From DASUPK01 sp963800285 (lineage in GTDB: Bacteria; Actinomycetota; Thermoleophilia; Solirubrobacterales; 70-9): a stretch of DNA of 64,000 nt. The notes under the pieces are model-generated. The model was not told the origin of the DNA. It ran no database searches and saw only the letters and a list, made by a program, of their open reading frames with translations. The translations under genes and the position numbers were made by a program. Location of the stretch: positions 372,001 to 436,000 of the forward strand of contig CAWDAL010000014.1 in assembly GCA_963800285.1 (NCBI GenBank), written 5' to 3'. Below, one piece after another: positions 1 to 7,847 of this stretch (its first letter is position 1; every line of letters begins with the position of its first letter).

Positions 1-2
1 AG

Positions 3-176
3 GAGTGCCTGCCGGTGGCCACCCTCGTGTTCGTCCCGCCGTGGGTCGAGGACCCGTACAACTTCGAGACGCCCTTCTACCACTCGTCCGAGATCTTCGA
101 GTACGCGGCGAAGTCGCTCTCGAAGAAGCTCGCGGCGATGGGCCTCGATCCGGCGATGCTCGCGTCAGTCGCGTAA
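3..176 (+). CDS. C-terminal end of an unidentified protein (partial)
   Basis: An open frame enters from the left edge and ends at TAA 174-176. The visible 57 residues include VFVPPWVEDPYNFETPFYHS and finish KKLAAMGLDPAMLASVA. Codon use resembles the neighbouring genes. The next gene starts at the very next base (TAAATG), so the two are probably co-transcribed and translationally coupled. I do not recognise the family from this fragment. Confidence 0.6.
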   Translation, partial: ECLPVATLVFVPPWVEDPYNFETPFYHSSEIFEYAAKSLSKKLAAMGLDPAMLASVA

Positions 177-791
177 ATGGAAGCCGCAACCGCAGTCAAG
201 CGCGGGCGCCCCTCCACCGGCGCCCGCGAGCGGATCCTGGACGCGGCCATCGAGGTGCTGAAGGCCGACGGCTATGCCGGGCTGACCATCGCGAAGGTGG
301 CGGCGAGGGCCGGCGAGTCCAAGCCGCTCGTCGTCTACCACTACGGCTCCAAGCAGGGCCTCGTCGGAGCGGCCGGCCGGGCGATTGCCGAGATGATCAC
401 CGACGAGGTCCTCGCCGGCGTCGATGGGGCGGCGACGCTCGAGGCCGTGATCCGCGGCGTGGACGCGGCCGTGGAGCGAGTGCTCGACGAGGACCAGCGC
501 GTGGCTCGTCTGTACTTCGACCTGGCGGCGGTCTCGGTCGTCGAGCCGGAGGTCCGGCGGACGATCGCGGATGTCAACGAGCAGTGGCGTGAGGTGCTGA
601 CGCGCCTGCTCACCGAAGCCAGCGACGGCCTGCCGCCCGCGCGGGCACGCGTCCTCACCGTGATGGTGATCGCCGGGATTCAGGGCATGACGCTGGAGCG
701 AATCGAGCGCGGTTCCACTCCGGAGCGAAAGCGGGCGCGCGAGCTGTTCGTCACCGCCGCCCTGGCGGCCGCATCTCACACTCGGCGCTGA
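177..791 (+). CDS. TetR/AcrR-family transcriptional regulator
   Basis: This 204-residue protein has the usual TetR length. Residues about 17-63 form the DNA-binding domain, with ARERILDAAIEVLKADGY followed by the recognition-helix region ending VVYHYGSKQGLV. The rest is a helical ligand-binding domain too divergent to suggest a ligand. ATG directly follows the stop of the upstream gene, which may be its target or an operon partner. It is one of few TetR genes in the window and could in principle bind the TetR-like operators at 12469-12507 or 22817-22832, but nothing ties it to either. Confidence 0.9.
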   Translation: MEAATAVKRGRPSTGARERILDAAIEVLKADGYAGLTIAKVAARAGESKPLVVYHYGSKQGLVGAAGRAIAEMITDEVLAGVDGAATLEAVIRGVDAAVERVLDEDQRVARLYFDLAAVSVVEPEVRRTIADVNEQWREVLTRLLTEASDGLPPARARVLTVMVIAGIQGMTLERIERGSTPERKRARELFVTAALAAASHTRR

Positions 792-817
792 CGCGACGAC
801 CTACGCTGAGCCGGACC

Positions 818-1225
818 GTGTCAAGTGAGAACCTCGAGATCGTCCGCCGCGGGATCGAGGCATTCAACGAGAAGGGCGTCGAGGGGATCATCCCGTTCAT
901 CGACCCGGAGTTCGTGGCGGTGACGCCGCCCGATCTCGCCTCCGAGCCCGACACCTACCGCGGTCACGACGGCATCCGCCGCTGGTTCGACTCGTTCTAC
1001 GAGGTCATGGACGAGATCCGCTGGGACGGCCACCGCTTTCACGAGGCCGGCGACCGCGTCGTGGTCGAGTTCACCCTGCGCGCCCGCGGGAAGACCACAG
1101 GCCTGGACGTCGGGCAGAACGCCGTGATGGTCTGGCGGCTCCGCGATGGCAGGGCGATCCGGGTGGACCTCTATCCGACGCTCGACGAAGCGATGGCCGC
1201 CGCCGAGGGGGGATCGGGCGAGTAG
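818..1225 (+). CDS. SnoaL-like (NTF2-fold) protein
   Basis: This 135-residue protein opens NLEIVRRGIEAFNEKGVEGI and has the hallmark YRGHDGIRRWFDSF, typical of SnoaL-like polyketide-cyclase/NTF2-fold proteins. Members are small cone-shaped enzymes or binding proteins, and the substrate cannot be told from sequence. The start is GTG 818, with TACGCT at 802-807 ten bases upstream and no Shine-Dalgarno sequence, so a leaderless transcript is likely. It is followed 2 bp later by a second SnoaL-like gene. Confidence 0.85.
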   Translation: MSSENLEIVRRGIEAFNEKGVEGIIPFIDPEFVAVTPPDLASEPDTYRGHDGIRRWFDSFYEVMDEIRWDGHRFHEAGDRVVVEFTLRARGKTTGLDVGQNAVMVWRLRDGRAIRVDLYPTLDEAMAAAEGGSGE

Positions 1226-1227
1226 CC

Positions 1228-1632
1228 ATGGGCGCCCACCGCCAGTTGCTCGAGCAGTCGCGCGATGCATTCAACGATCGCGACCCGGAGGCCTGGAACC
1301 TGGCCTGGAACGCCGACTGCGAATGGCACCCGTTCCTGACGGCCCGGGAGGAGGGCGACCCCGGCTATCACGGGCACAACGGCATACGCGCCTGGTTCGA
1401 GGACGTCGACGAGATGTTCTCCGAGATCCACGTCGAGCTCGAGACCTACCGCGAGGTCGGCGACCGCCTGCTCGTGCTGGGCGAGATGACGGCGACGGCG
1501 CGGGTAACCGACCCGGAGAGAACCAGCGAGGTTGCCTGGGTGGTCGAGCCGCGCGGCGAGAAGCTCCAGCGGGGCTGGGCGTACAGCAGTCACGCGGATG
1601 GCGAGCGCGCCGCCGAGGAGGCGGCCCGCTAG
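1228..1632 (+). CDS. SnoaL-like (NTF2-fold) protein
   Basis: This 134-residue protein resembles its upstream neighbour: LLEQSRDAFNDRDPEAWNLA at the N terminus and YHGHNGIRAWFEDVDEMFSE in the middle. It is the second SnoaL-like gene of a tandem pair with a 2-bp gap, so the two are probably an operon and possibly a heteromer. The C terminus overlaps the convergent sua5 stop by 4 bp. Function is unknown beyond the fold. Confidence 0.85.
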   Translation: MGAHRQLLEQSRDAFNDRDPEAWNLAWNADCEWHPFLTAREEGDPGYHGHNGIRAWFEDVDEMFSEIHVELETYREVGDRLLVLGEMTATARVTDPERTSEVAWVVEPRGEKLQRGWAYSSHADGERAAEEAAR

Positions 1633-2270
1633 CCCGCGGAGATCCCGGCCAGCTCGCGGTCGACCTCGGTCGCGGGGAGCGCTCCCTCCCGCAGGATCCG
1701 CCAGCCGCCGCCCGAGTCGATGTCCGTGAGGTCGACGACCGTCGAGGGCTCGCCGATCAGCTCGCCGGCGTCGATCGCGAGGTCGGCCGCCGCGAGGATC
1801 TCCGGATCGATCCCGTCGAAGCGCGTCGGCGCGGGTGCACCGCTGCGGTTCGCGCTCGTCTGGAAGATCGGGGTCATCGCTCCGGCGAGCGGCCCCTCGA
1901 TCAGCCGGACGCCGAGTCGCTCCGGATCGTCCCTGCTGGCCAGTGGGTAGCGGCGCTCCGGGTTGGCGATCACCAGCGTCACAGGGCCCGGCAGGAGGGC
2001 GCCCACAGCGTCGCGGGATCGCGGGCCCAGCCCGGACACGAGCTCGCGCATCGCGAGCGGCGAGAAGTACATGACGGCCGAGGGCTTGCGCTCGCCCCGT
2101 CCCTTGATCCGGTGGATCCTCTCGATCGCTTCGGCATCGAGCGGATCGCAGGCGAGGCCGTAGAGGGTGTCGGCCGGGAAGATCGCGACTCCGCCCTGAC
2201 TCACGCAGCGCTCGAGGGCGGCGCGAGCGGCGTCCGGACCGTCGAGCTCGATCGAGACGACGTCGGTCAT
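1629..2270 (-). CDS. sua5: L-threonylcarbamoyladenylate synthase (Sua5/YwlC/YrdC family)
   Basis: This cytosolic enzyme makes threonylcarbamoyl-AMP from threonine, bicarbonate and ATP, the first step of the t6A37 tRNA modification. At 213 residues it is the short YrdC-domain form without the C-terminal Sua5 domain. Visible motifs are GGVAIFPADTLYGLACDP, IKGRGERKPSAVMYFS (KR..KP) and TSANRSGAPAP. Its ATG overlaps the prmC stop (ATGA), completing the conserved prfA-prmC-sua5 translation operon. Confidence 0.93.
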   Translation of the reverse strand: MTDVVSIELDGPDAARAALERCVSQGGVAIFPADTLYGLACDPLDAEAIERIHRIKGRGERKPSAVMYFSPLAMRELVSGLGPRSRDAVGALLPGPVTLVIANPERRYPLASRDDPERLGVRLIEGPLAGAMTPIFQTSANRSGAPAPTRFDGIDPEILAAADLAIDAGELIGEPSTVVDLTDIDSGGGWRILREGALPATEVDRELAGISAG

Positions 2271-3064
2271 CGCCCGATCGCCACCCGGTCATGGCCGGCG
2301 AGGTCCTGCCTGACCTCGACCTCGGCGTAACCCGCGCCGCCGATCAGCTCCGAGACGGCGGCGGACTGCCCGGCGCCGATCTCGAGCGCCACGGTGGCGG
2401 GCCGGCTCTCCAACCGGGCCACGGACCGCATCAGCCCCTCGATCGCCTCGAGGCCGGTGGGTCCGGGCACCAGCGCCTCCCGCGGCTCGTACTCGCGGAT
2501 CTCGGGAGCGAGCCCGGCCCACTCCGCCTCGGAGACGTACGGCAGGTTGGCGAGGAGGAGGTCGATCGGGCCGCCCTCCGCCAGCGAAGCCACGCCCCGA
2601 TTGACCACGTCGACTCGATCGTCGAGGCCGAGTCGCTCCGCGTTCGCCTGCGCGATTCGCAGGGCGTCCATGGAGGTGTCGATTCCGCTCACCCGCGCTT
2701 CGGGCAGCTCGTCCGCGACGGCCAGGGCAATCGCCCCGCTCCCCGTCCCCACATCGAGAACCGAGCTGGGACGGACCTCGAGCGCGACGTCGACCAGCAG
2801 CTCGGTCTCGGGCCGCGGGATCAGCACCCGCCGGTCGACGACCAGCTCGATTCGCCGGAAGCCCTTCCGCCCGACGATGTAGGCGACCGGCTCGCGCCGG
2901 ACGCGACGCCGAACCAGCTCGGCGAACTCCCGGGAGGCGCCGACGGGCAAGCGCAGGTCCGGGCCGGCGGCGATCGACGCTCGATCCCAGCCCGTTGCGT
3001 GGGCGAGCAGCAGCTCGGCGTCGAGCCGGGCGGTGTCGCACCCCGCGGCGGCGATCGCGTCCAC
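2267..3064 (-). CDS. prmC: Peptide chain release factor N5-glutamine methyltransferase
   Basis: PrmC methylates the Gln of the GGQ loop in release factors using SAM, and lies here directly downstream of its substrate gene prfA. The SAM motif VLDVGTGSGAIALAVA is clear. The catalytic motif usually written NPPY reads NLPY (ANLPYVSEAEW). The GTG at 3062-3064 is a conservative start. In-frame sequence resembling a PrmC N terminus (TSAVRDALEGAVDAI) continues upstream to about 3109, where only CTG is available. A TGATG overlap with the prfA stop opens a different frame that ends after four codons, so the true start is uncertain. Confidence 0.9.
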   Translation of the reverse strand: MDAIAAAGCDTARLDAELLLAHATGWDRASIAAGPDLRLPVGASREFAELVRRRVRREPVAYIVGRKGFRRIELVVDRRVLIPRPETELLVDVALEVRPSSVLDVGTGSGAIALAVADELPEARVSGIDTSMDALRIAQANAERLGLDDRVDVVNRGVASLAEGGPIDLLLANLPYVSEAEWAGLAPEIREYEPREALVPGPTGLEAIEGLMRSVARLESRPATVALEIGAGQSAAVSELIGGAGYAEVEVRQDLAGHDRVAIGR

Positions 3065-3119
3065 CGCCCCCTCCAGCGCGTCGCGGACTGCCGAGGTCTG
3101 GGGGCTCAGGCCGTCTCCA

Positions 3120-4220
3120 TCAACGCTTCGCCTCCTCGGCTTCGCGTCCGGGGGCTTCGCGAGTTTGCGCCTCCAGCCGGCGGCGCTTCTCCTCCGCCGA
3201 CAGGGCGTCCGTGAACTCGTCCAGCTCCCCGCCGAGGATCCGGTCCACCCCGCTCGCGGTCAGCTTGACCCGGTGATCGGTGATCCGGTCCTGGGGGAAG
3301 TTGTAGGTGCGGATCTTCTCCGAGCGCTCGCCGGAGCCGACCTGGGCGCGCCGCTCCGAGGCGATCTCCTTCTGTTGCTCCTCTATCTCCCGCTCGAGCA
3401 GCCGCGCACGAAGGACCCGCATCGCCTTGTCGCGGTTCTGATGCTGGGACTTCTCGTCCTGCATCGCCACCACCAGCCCCGTCGGCTCGTGGGTGATCCG
3501 CACGGCGGAGTCGGTCGTGTTCACCGACTGTCCTCCCGGCCCGGAGGAGCGGTAGACGTCGATCTGGAGGTCGTTGGGGTCGATCTGGACGTCGACCTCC
3601 TCGGCCTCCGGCAGCACTGCGACGGTCGCGGTCGAGGTGTGGATGCGCCCCTGGGACTCGGTCTTGGGAACCCGCTGGACGCGATGTGTGCCGCCCTCGT
3701 ACTTGAAGACGGAGTAGGCGGCATCGCCCTTGATCGCGAAGGTGACCTCCTTGAAGCCGCCGACCTCCGCCGGCGACTGCGAGAGGACCTCGACCGAGTA
3801 GCCGCGGCGCTCCGCGTAGCGGGTGAGCATCTTGAAGAGGTCGCCCGCGAACAGGGCGGCCTCGTCTCCCCCGGTCCCGGCGCGGACCTCGACGATCACG
3901 TTCTTGTCGTCGTTGGGGTCGCGCTCGACCATTGCCAGGCGGATCTCCTCGGCCAGCTCCTCGAGCCGGGCGGGGGCGTCCGCGACGACCTTCCTCAGCT
4001 CGGGGTCGTCGCCGTCCTCCGCGAGCAGCTCGCGGGCGCCCTCGAGGTCGTCCTTCAGGGTCAGCCACTCGCGGGCGAGCTCGTGCGCACCCTGGAGCTC
4101 TCGGTACTCCCGCCCGACCTCGGCCGCGCGCTCGCGGTCCGAGTGCAGCTCGGGGTCCGACATCCGCCGCTCGAGCTCGGCGTAGCGGCTCTCGATCTGG
4201 TCGACCAGCGCTTCGATCAT
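3120..4220 (-). CDS. prfA: Peptide chain release factor 1
   Basis: RF1 recognises UAA and UAG stop codons and triggers peptidyl-tRNA hydrolysis. The 366-residue length is normal. The GGQ loop (SSGPGGQSVNTTDSAVRITH) is intact. The stop-codon recognition tripeptide is PKT within HRVQRVPKTESQGRIHTS, the PxT form of RF1 rather than the SPF of RF2. It also has HQNRDKAMRVLRARL and YNFPQDRITDHRV. It is first in the prfA-prmC-sua5 run. Its start codon overlaps, on the other strand, the earliest possible start of the NRAMP-like gene (CATG). Confidence 0.96.
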   Translation of the reverse strand: MIEALVDQIESRYAELERRMSDPELHSDRERAAEVGREYRELQGAHELAREWLTLKDDLEGARELLAEDGDDPELRKVVADAPARLEELAEEIRLAMVERDPNDDKNVIVEVRAGTGGDEAALFAGDLFKMLTRYAERRGYSVEVLSQSPAEVGGFKEVTFAIKGDAAYSVFKYEGGTHRVQRVPKTESQGRIHTSTATVAVLPEAEEVDVQIDPNDLQIDVYRSSGPGGQSVNTTDSAVRITHEPTGLVVAMQDEKSQHQNRDKAMRVLRARLLEREIEEQQKEIASERRAQVGSGERSEKIRTYNFPQDRITDHRVKLTASGVDRILGGELDEFTDALSAEEKRRRLEAQTREAPGREAEEAKR

Positions 4221-5559
4221 GCTCCCGATTGTCGCGCACCGACCCGATCAAGCCGGTTTTCTCCATCGCACCCACCCCCGCGGGCGGCCCGGTCGCCATC
4301 TGCACGCACGGCTGCTACGACACCGTCCGGCGCTGCTCAGCGCGGGGTATCTCGCCGCCCTGCTGGCCGTGGTCGGGCCGGGAATCCTGGCCGGGCTCTC
4401 CGACGACGATCCGGCCGGGATCACCACCTATTCGATCCTGGGCTCGAAGTACGGGTACGAGCTCCTCTGGGTGCTCGCCCTCTCCACGGCGGCCCTGATC
4501 GTCTACCACCTCGTCGGGGCGCGCATGGGCGTGGTCACTCGCAAGGGCCTCCTCACCCTTGTGCGGACACATCGCGGCCAGCGAGACGCCCGGATCGTGC
4601 TCGCCGCGCTGATCGTCGCCAACGTGGGCACGATGTGCGCGGAGTTCGCCGGCGTCGCCGCCGGCTTCGAACTGGCCGGCATCAGCCGCTACGCGAGCGT
4701 GCCTCTCGCCGGGATCGGCGTCTCAGCACTCGTCCTCCGAGGCTCCTTCCATCGCGTCGAACATGTCCTGCTCCTGCTGAGCGCGGTATTCGTCACCTAC
4801 ATCGCGTCGGGACTGCTGGCCCATCCGGACTGGAGCGCCGCCGCCAAGGGACTCGTCGTGCCGCATCTGCCGCTGACGCGCGACGCGGTCCTGGTCGCCG
4901 TGGCGACGCTCGGCACCACACTCGCCCCGTGGGGACTGGTCTTCATTCAGTCCTACGCGGCCGACAAGCACCTGACCGTCAAGGATCTGCGCTTCGAGAA
5001 CGTCGACGTGATCGTGGGCGCGGTGTTGACGGGCGTGATCGGGTTCTTTGTCGTCGTCGCCTGCGCCGCGACGCTCCACGTCAACGGCATCGAGGTCAAC
5101 GACGCAAGCGACGCCGCCAAGGCCCTGGAGCCGCTGGCCGGAAGCAGCGCCTCCACACTGTTCGCGGTCGGTTTCATCGGCGCCGCGTTGCTGGCCGCGG
5201 CCGTCGTGCCCCTCTCCACCGCCTATTCGGTCGCGGAAACCGCCGGCAGGCCCGCCGACGTCAACGACACCTTCTCGGAGGCGCCGCTCTTCTACGCGAG
5301 CTATGGAGCCGTGGTGCTGATCGCGGCGGTGCTCGTCCTGATCCCCGGTGCCCCATTGATCCAGATCCTCTTCCTCTCGCAGGCGCTCAACGCGGTTCTC
5401 CTGCTGGTGATGCTGCCGTTCATGCGGCGTCTGGCGACCGACCGCGAGTTGATGGGCGACGAGGCGCTCGGCACGACGGGACGGGTCGTCACCGGGGTGG
5501 CACTGGGCCTGATCGCCGCGTCCGTGCTCGCGCTGGGGGTCTTGACGGCAATCGGTTGA
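4219..5559 (+). CDS. NRAMP-family metal transporter, divergent metal-site motifs
   Basis: A 446-residue polytopic membrane protein with about 11 hydrophobic segments. The TM1 region VVGPGILAGLSDDDPAGITT and the TM6 region ATLGTTLAPWGLVFIQSY align with the two unwound metal-binding helices of NRAMP carriers. The classic DPGN is DPAG and the classic MPH is APW, so the methionine that selects transition metals is missing. It may carry other cations or work differently. The first about 36 residues look non-native and ATG 4219 overlaps the divergent prfA start. The real start may lie near GYLAALLAVVGPG with a non-ATG codon. A dispersed repeat follows the stop. Confidence 0.85.
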   Translation: MLPIVAHRPDQAGFLHRTHPRGRPGRHLHARLLRHRPALLSAGYLAALLAVVGPGILAGLSDDDPAGITTYSILGSKYGYELLWVLALSTAALIVYHLVGARMGVVTRKGLLTLVRTHRGQRDARIVLAALIVANVGTMCAEFAGVAAGFELAGISRYASVPLAGIGVSALVLRGSFHRVEHVLLLLSAVFVTYIASGLLAHPDWSAAAKGLVVPHLPLTRDAVLVAVATLGTTLAPWGLVFIQSYAADKHLTVKDLRFENVDVIVGAVLTGVIGFFVVVACAATLHVNGIEVNDASDAAKALEPLAGSSASTLFAVGFIGAALLAAAVVPLSTAYSVAETAGRPADVNDTFSEAPLFYASYGAVVLIAAVLVLIPGAPLIQILFLSQALNAVLLLVMLPFMRRLATDRELMGDEALGTTGRVVTGVALGLIAASVLALGVLTAIG

Positions 5560-5560
5560 T

Positions 5561-5687
5561 GGCTTCGCCATCAGATCGCGGCCACAAGCGGCCGTCCTGC
5601 ACAAGTCGCTACGGGCTTCGCCCCTGATGCGAGGGCGCGCGTAAGCGCGACCCGTCTGATGAAGTGGAGCGGCCTGGTGGCCGCTAG
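5561..5687. repeat. Dispersed intergenic repeat, copy A
   Basis: It begins GGCTTCGCCATCAGATCGCG and ends AGCGGCCTGGTGGCCGCTAG, containing several short inverted repeats. The same beginning (20/20 bases) and end (16 of 20) occur at 22853-22949, and the second half also resembles 58225-58271. It lies between the convergent NRAMP-like gene and the Ser-rich protein gene and takes in the latter's stop codon. It could form hairpins and act as a bidirectional terminator or REP-like element. Confidence 0.65.
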
Positions 5688-6121
5688 GAAGTGCTGCTGG
5701 TGACCGGCGCCGGCGCGGACTGCTGGGTTGAGTAGCCCGAGGAGTAGCCGCTCGAGGAGCCGTAGTAGCCGTCGTCCCCGTAGGTCTGCGCGTAAGGATC
5801 GGTCGCGGAACCGCTGCTCGAGGAGCCGCCCGAGGAACCGCTGCTCGAATTGGAGGCCGAAGCCTTCTTGGCGCGCTTGGCGACCTTCGGGCCGAGCGCC
5901 GGGTCCTTGCCGGCAGCCATCTGTGCAGCGATCAGACCGCCGATCGCAAGGGTCGCGACGACCCCGAGGATGGCCAGCTTTGCCGTCACCGCCTTGGTCG
6001 ACTGCCGAGGCCGATTGGTCGAGTAGCGGCGCGCCTGAGCGGCACGCGCGTCCCGCGCGCTCCGGGGCCGCTCGACGGAGCGTCGCGGCACTCGCTCGGG
6101 ATATCTGCGTTCCGGGCTCAT
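5684..6121 (-). CDS. Single-pass membrane protein with Ser/Gly-rich tail, next to the heme/ApbE genes
   Basis: 145 residues. A basic N terminus (ERRYPERVPRRSVERPRSAR) precedes one membrane helix at about 47-66 (KLAILGVVATLAIGGLIAAQ). After it comes a low-complexity extracytoplasmic tail rich in Ser, Gly and Tyr. No FMN-binding domain or clear ApbE flavinylation motif is seen; the nearest stretch is SSGSATDPYAQT. Its start overlaps the stop of the heme protein gene by 4 bp, so it is probably translated with it and part of the same electron-transfer module. Function is not known. Confidence 0.7.
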   Translation of the reverse strand: MSPERRYPERVPRRSVERPRSARDARAAQARRYSTNRPRQSTKAVTAKLAILGVVATLAIGGLIAAQMAAGKDPALGPKVAKRAKKASASNSSSGSSGGSSSSGSATDPYAQTYGDDGYYGSSSGYSSGYSTQQSAPAPVTSSTS

Positions 6122-6759
6122 CGCGCGGGCTCGTAGTCGTACGGGGTCCCGGCGGCGGGCCTGGAGAGCTGCTCGGACGGAAGTGGGATCCGGCGCCGCG
6201 GGCGTCCGCGCTCCGGCTCATCGCTCGGCAGCAGTCGCACCGCGGCCATCACGGCCAGTGGCGCCACGGTCGCGATCACGATCACCAGCAGCCAGAAGGA
6301 CCGGGCGTCGGTGCCGGCACCGAGCGTGTGGACGACGGCCAGGGCATAGACCGCCAACGTCCAGCGATGCATCTTGCGCCAGAGCTTGGGGCCGATCCAG
6401 CGACGGACGTAGAAGCTCAGGCCCAGCAGCGCCGCCAGCCAGCCGCCCACGACGCCGAGGCCGGTCCACAGAGGCTTGTGCGCCATGACGAAGGGGATTG
6501 CGATCCCGGAGAGGCCAGGCCGCAAATAGGTGTCGCCCAGCAGCACCAGTCCGTGCGCGGCGATGAAGATCAGCGCGGCCAGGGCGGTCGCCTCGTGGAC
6601 CTGGCGGAGCTTGGCCATGGCACCCGGCCCCTTGGCCGAGCGCATCGCCATTGCCAGGCCCATGCCGACGGAGACCGCCACCATCACCAGGGCGACGACG
6701 CCGAAGGCGCGGCTCGCGATCCAGAAGATGTGCTGCCCGGGATCGGTGTAGGAGTTCAC
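6118..6759 (-). CDS. Ferric-reductase-like transmembrane heme b protein
   Basis: A 213-residue membrane protein with about six helices, resembling the YedZ/MsrQ and ferric-reductase transmembrane family. Candidate heme ligands are the histidines in RQVHEATA, IAAHGLVLL, KMHRWTLAVY and VVHTLGAG, spaced in helix pairs as expected. The C terminus is cytosolic and basic. It sits between apbE (start/stop overlap ATGA-like) and the Ser-rich membrane protein. Such heme proteins commonly pass electrons from quinol or flavin across the membrane to flavinylated partners. Confidence 0.85.
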   Translation of the reverse strand: MNSYTDPGQHIFWIASRAFGVVALVMVAVSVGMGLAMAMRSAKGPGAMAKLRQVHEATALAALIFIAAHGLVLLGDTYLRPGLSGIAIPFVMAHKPLWTGLGVVGGWLAALLGLSFYVRRWIGPKLWRKMHRWTLAVYALAVVHTLGAGTDARSFWLLVIVIATVAPLAVMAAVRLLPSDEPERGRPRRRIPLPSEQLSRPAAGTPYDYEPAR

Positions 6760-7769
6760 GCCGCCACCGCCTCGGTGGGGTCGCCGGCTCCCCGGGCGAG
6801 TGGGCCGCAGAGCTCGACCGTTCCGTCGTCGAGGACGATCATCCCGCCCTGCTCGGCGAGGATCTCGCGAGCGCGCTCCGGCCCGGAGAGGAAGGCCATC
6901 TTGGCGACCGTCTCGGCCTCCAGCGCGGTGGCGCCGAGGGAGGTCGCCTGGATCAGCCCCGTCCAGGCGGGGCGTCCCGTGGAGGGGTCGAGCAGGTGAT
7001 GCGCGAAGCCGTCGTCGGTGCGCCAGAGGCGGGTCTTGATGCCGCTCGTCGCGACGGCACCGCGATCGAGCCTGAACTCGTGGGCCGGGCGCTGGTCGAG
7101 CGGATGGTCGATGCGGACGAGGCGCTCGAGCGGGCGCTCCCCGCCGAGTCGCAGGTCGCCACCGGCGTCGACGACGAAGGCGGAGTAGCCGCTCAAGCGC
7201 TCCGCGGCCAGATCCGCCGCGAGCCCCTTGCCGCAGCCGCCCGTGTCGATCCGGACCCCGGGCGGCCTCCGCACCACTCCGGCGACCGCGTCGACGGCGA
7301 TGCCGCTCCAGCGAGAGTCCGACCGGGGAGCGGCGGGCTCTCGCTCGGGGGCGACCGCGATCGCATCGCTGATGCTCTCCGCCGGCAGATCGGCGCGAGA
7401 GGTCGCGTAGCCCGCCTGCTCGAGCTCGCCCACGAGGGTCGGATCGACGAGCCCACCGGAGCGGCGAGCCGCCCAGAGTGCCGCGTCGACCGCGACCGCC
7501 AGCGTCGGGCTGACGGAGCAGGACTCACCGGGCTCGGCGTTGAGGGCGGAGAGCTCGCTGCCCTGGTCGAACCGGGTCAGCTTGCGGTGCAGGAGCCGGA
7601 GGAAGAACTCGATCTGGATCCCCATCGCCTCCGGCGAGGGAAGACCCGCCCGCACGGGCGGTCCGATCAGGACCCGCACGTGGGAGCCGAAGAGCGCAAA
7701 CCGGCGGTCGTTTTCGACATAGGACTGCTCGGGGCTCGAGATCACGACCGAATAGTCGGCTCGGGCCAT
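6756..7769 (-). CDS. apbE: FAD:protein FMN transferase (ApbE family)
   Basis: ApbE covalently attaches FMN to Thr or Ser of target proteins outside the cytosol. 337 residues from ATG 7769. An open frame extends further upstream but is antisense to the response regulator and is not coding. Recognisable parts are LHRKLTRFDQGSELSALNAE (FD..SELS), DTGGCGKGLAADLAAERL (the GG-x-GKG-like nucleotide region), VVDAGGDLRLGG and ATSLGATALEAETVAKMAF (TA..AD-like metal site with Glu). No lipobox or obvious signal is seen. It heads an operon with the heme protein and is divergent from the two-component system. Confidence 0.9.
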   Translation of the reverse strand: MARADYSVVISSPEQSYVENDRRFALFGSHVRVLIGPPVRAGLPSPEAMGIQIEFFLRLLHRKLTRFDQGSELSALNAEPGESCSVSPTLAVAVDAALWAARRSGGLVDPTLVGELEQAGYATSRADLPAESISDAIAVAPEREPAAPRSDSRWSGIAVDAVAGVVRRPPGVRIDTGGCGKGLAADLAAERLSGYSAFVVDAGGDLRLGGERPLERLVRIDHPLDQRPAHEFRLDRGAVATSGIKTRLWRTDDGFAHHLLDPSTGRPAWTGLIQATSLGATALEAETVAKMAFLSGPERAREILAEQGGMIVLDDGTVELCGPLARGAGDPTEAVAA

Positions 7770-7790
7770 GAACCCCCCGTAAGCCCCTGA

Positions 7791-7808
7791 TGAGAGTTCT
7801 CTTAGAGG
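7791..7808. promoter_or_regulatory. Candidate operator TGAGAGTTCTCTTAGAGG, site 1
   Basis: It lies in the 78-bp gap between divergent apbE (start 7769) and the OmpR-type regulator (start 7848). The same 18-mer with 15 identities occurs at 10207-10224 upstream of the ferredoxin gene. The shared core TGAGAGnnCTCTTAGnGG is partly palindromic. I infer it is bound by the adjacent response regulator. TAGCAT at 7835-7840, 7 nt before the regulator start, is the likely -10 element. Confidence 0.55.
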
Positions 7809-7847
7809 ATCTCGGCCGCGGTCGGACGCCCGCCTAGCATTGCCGCC

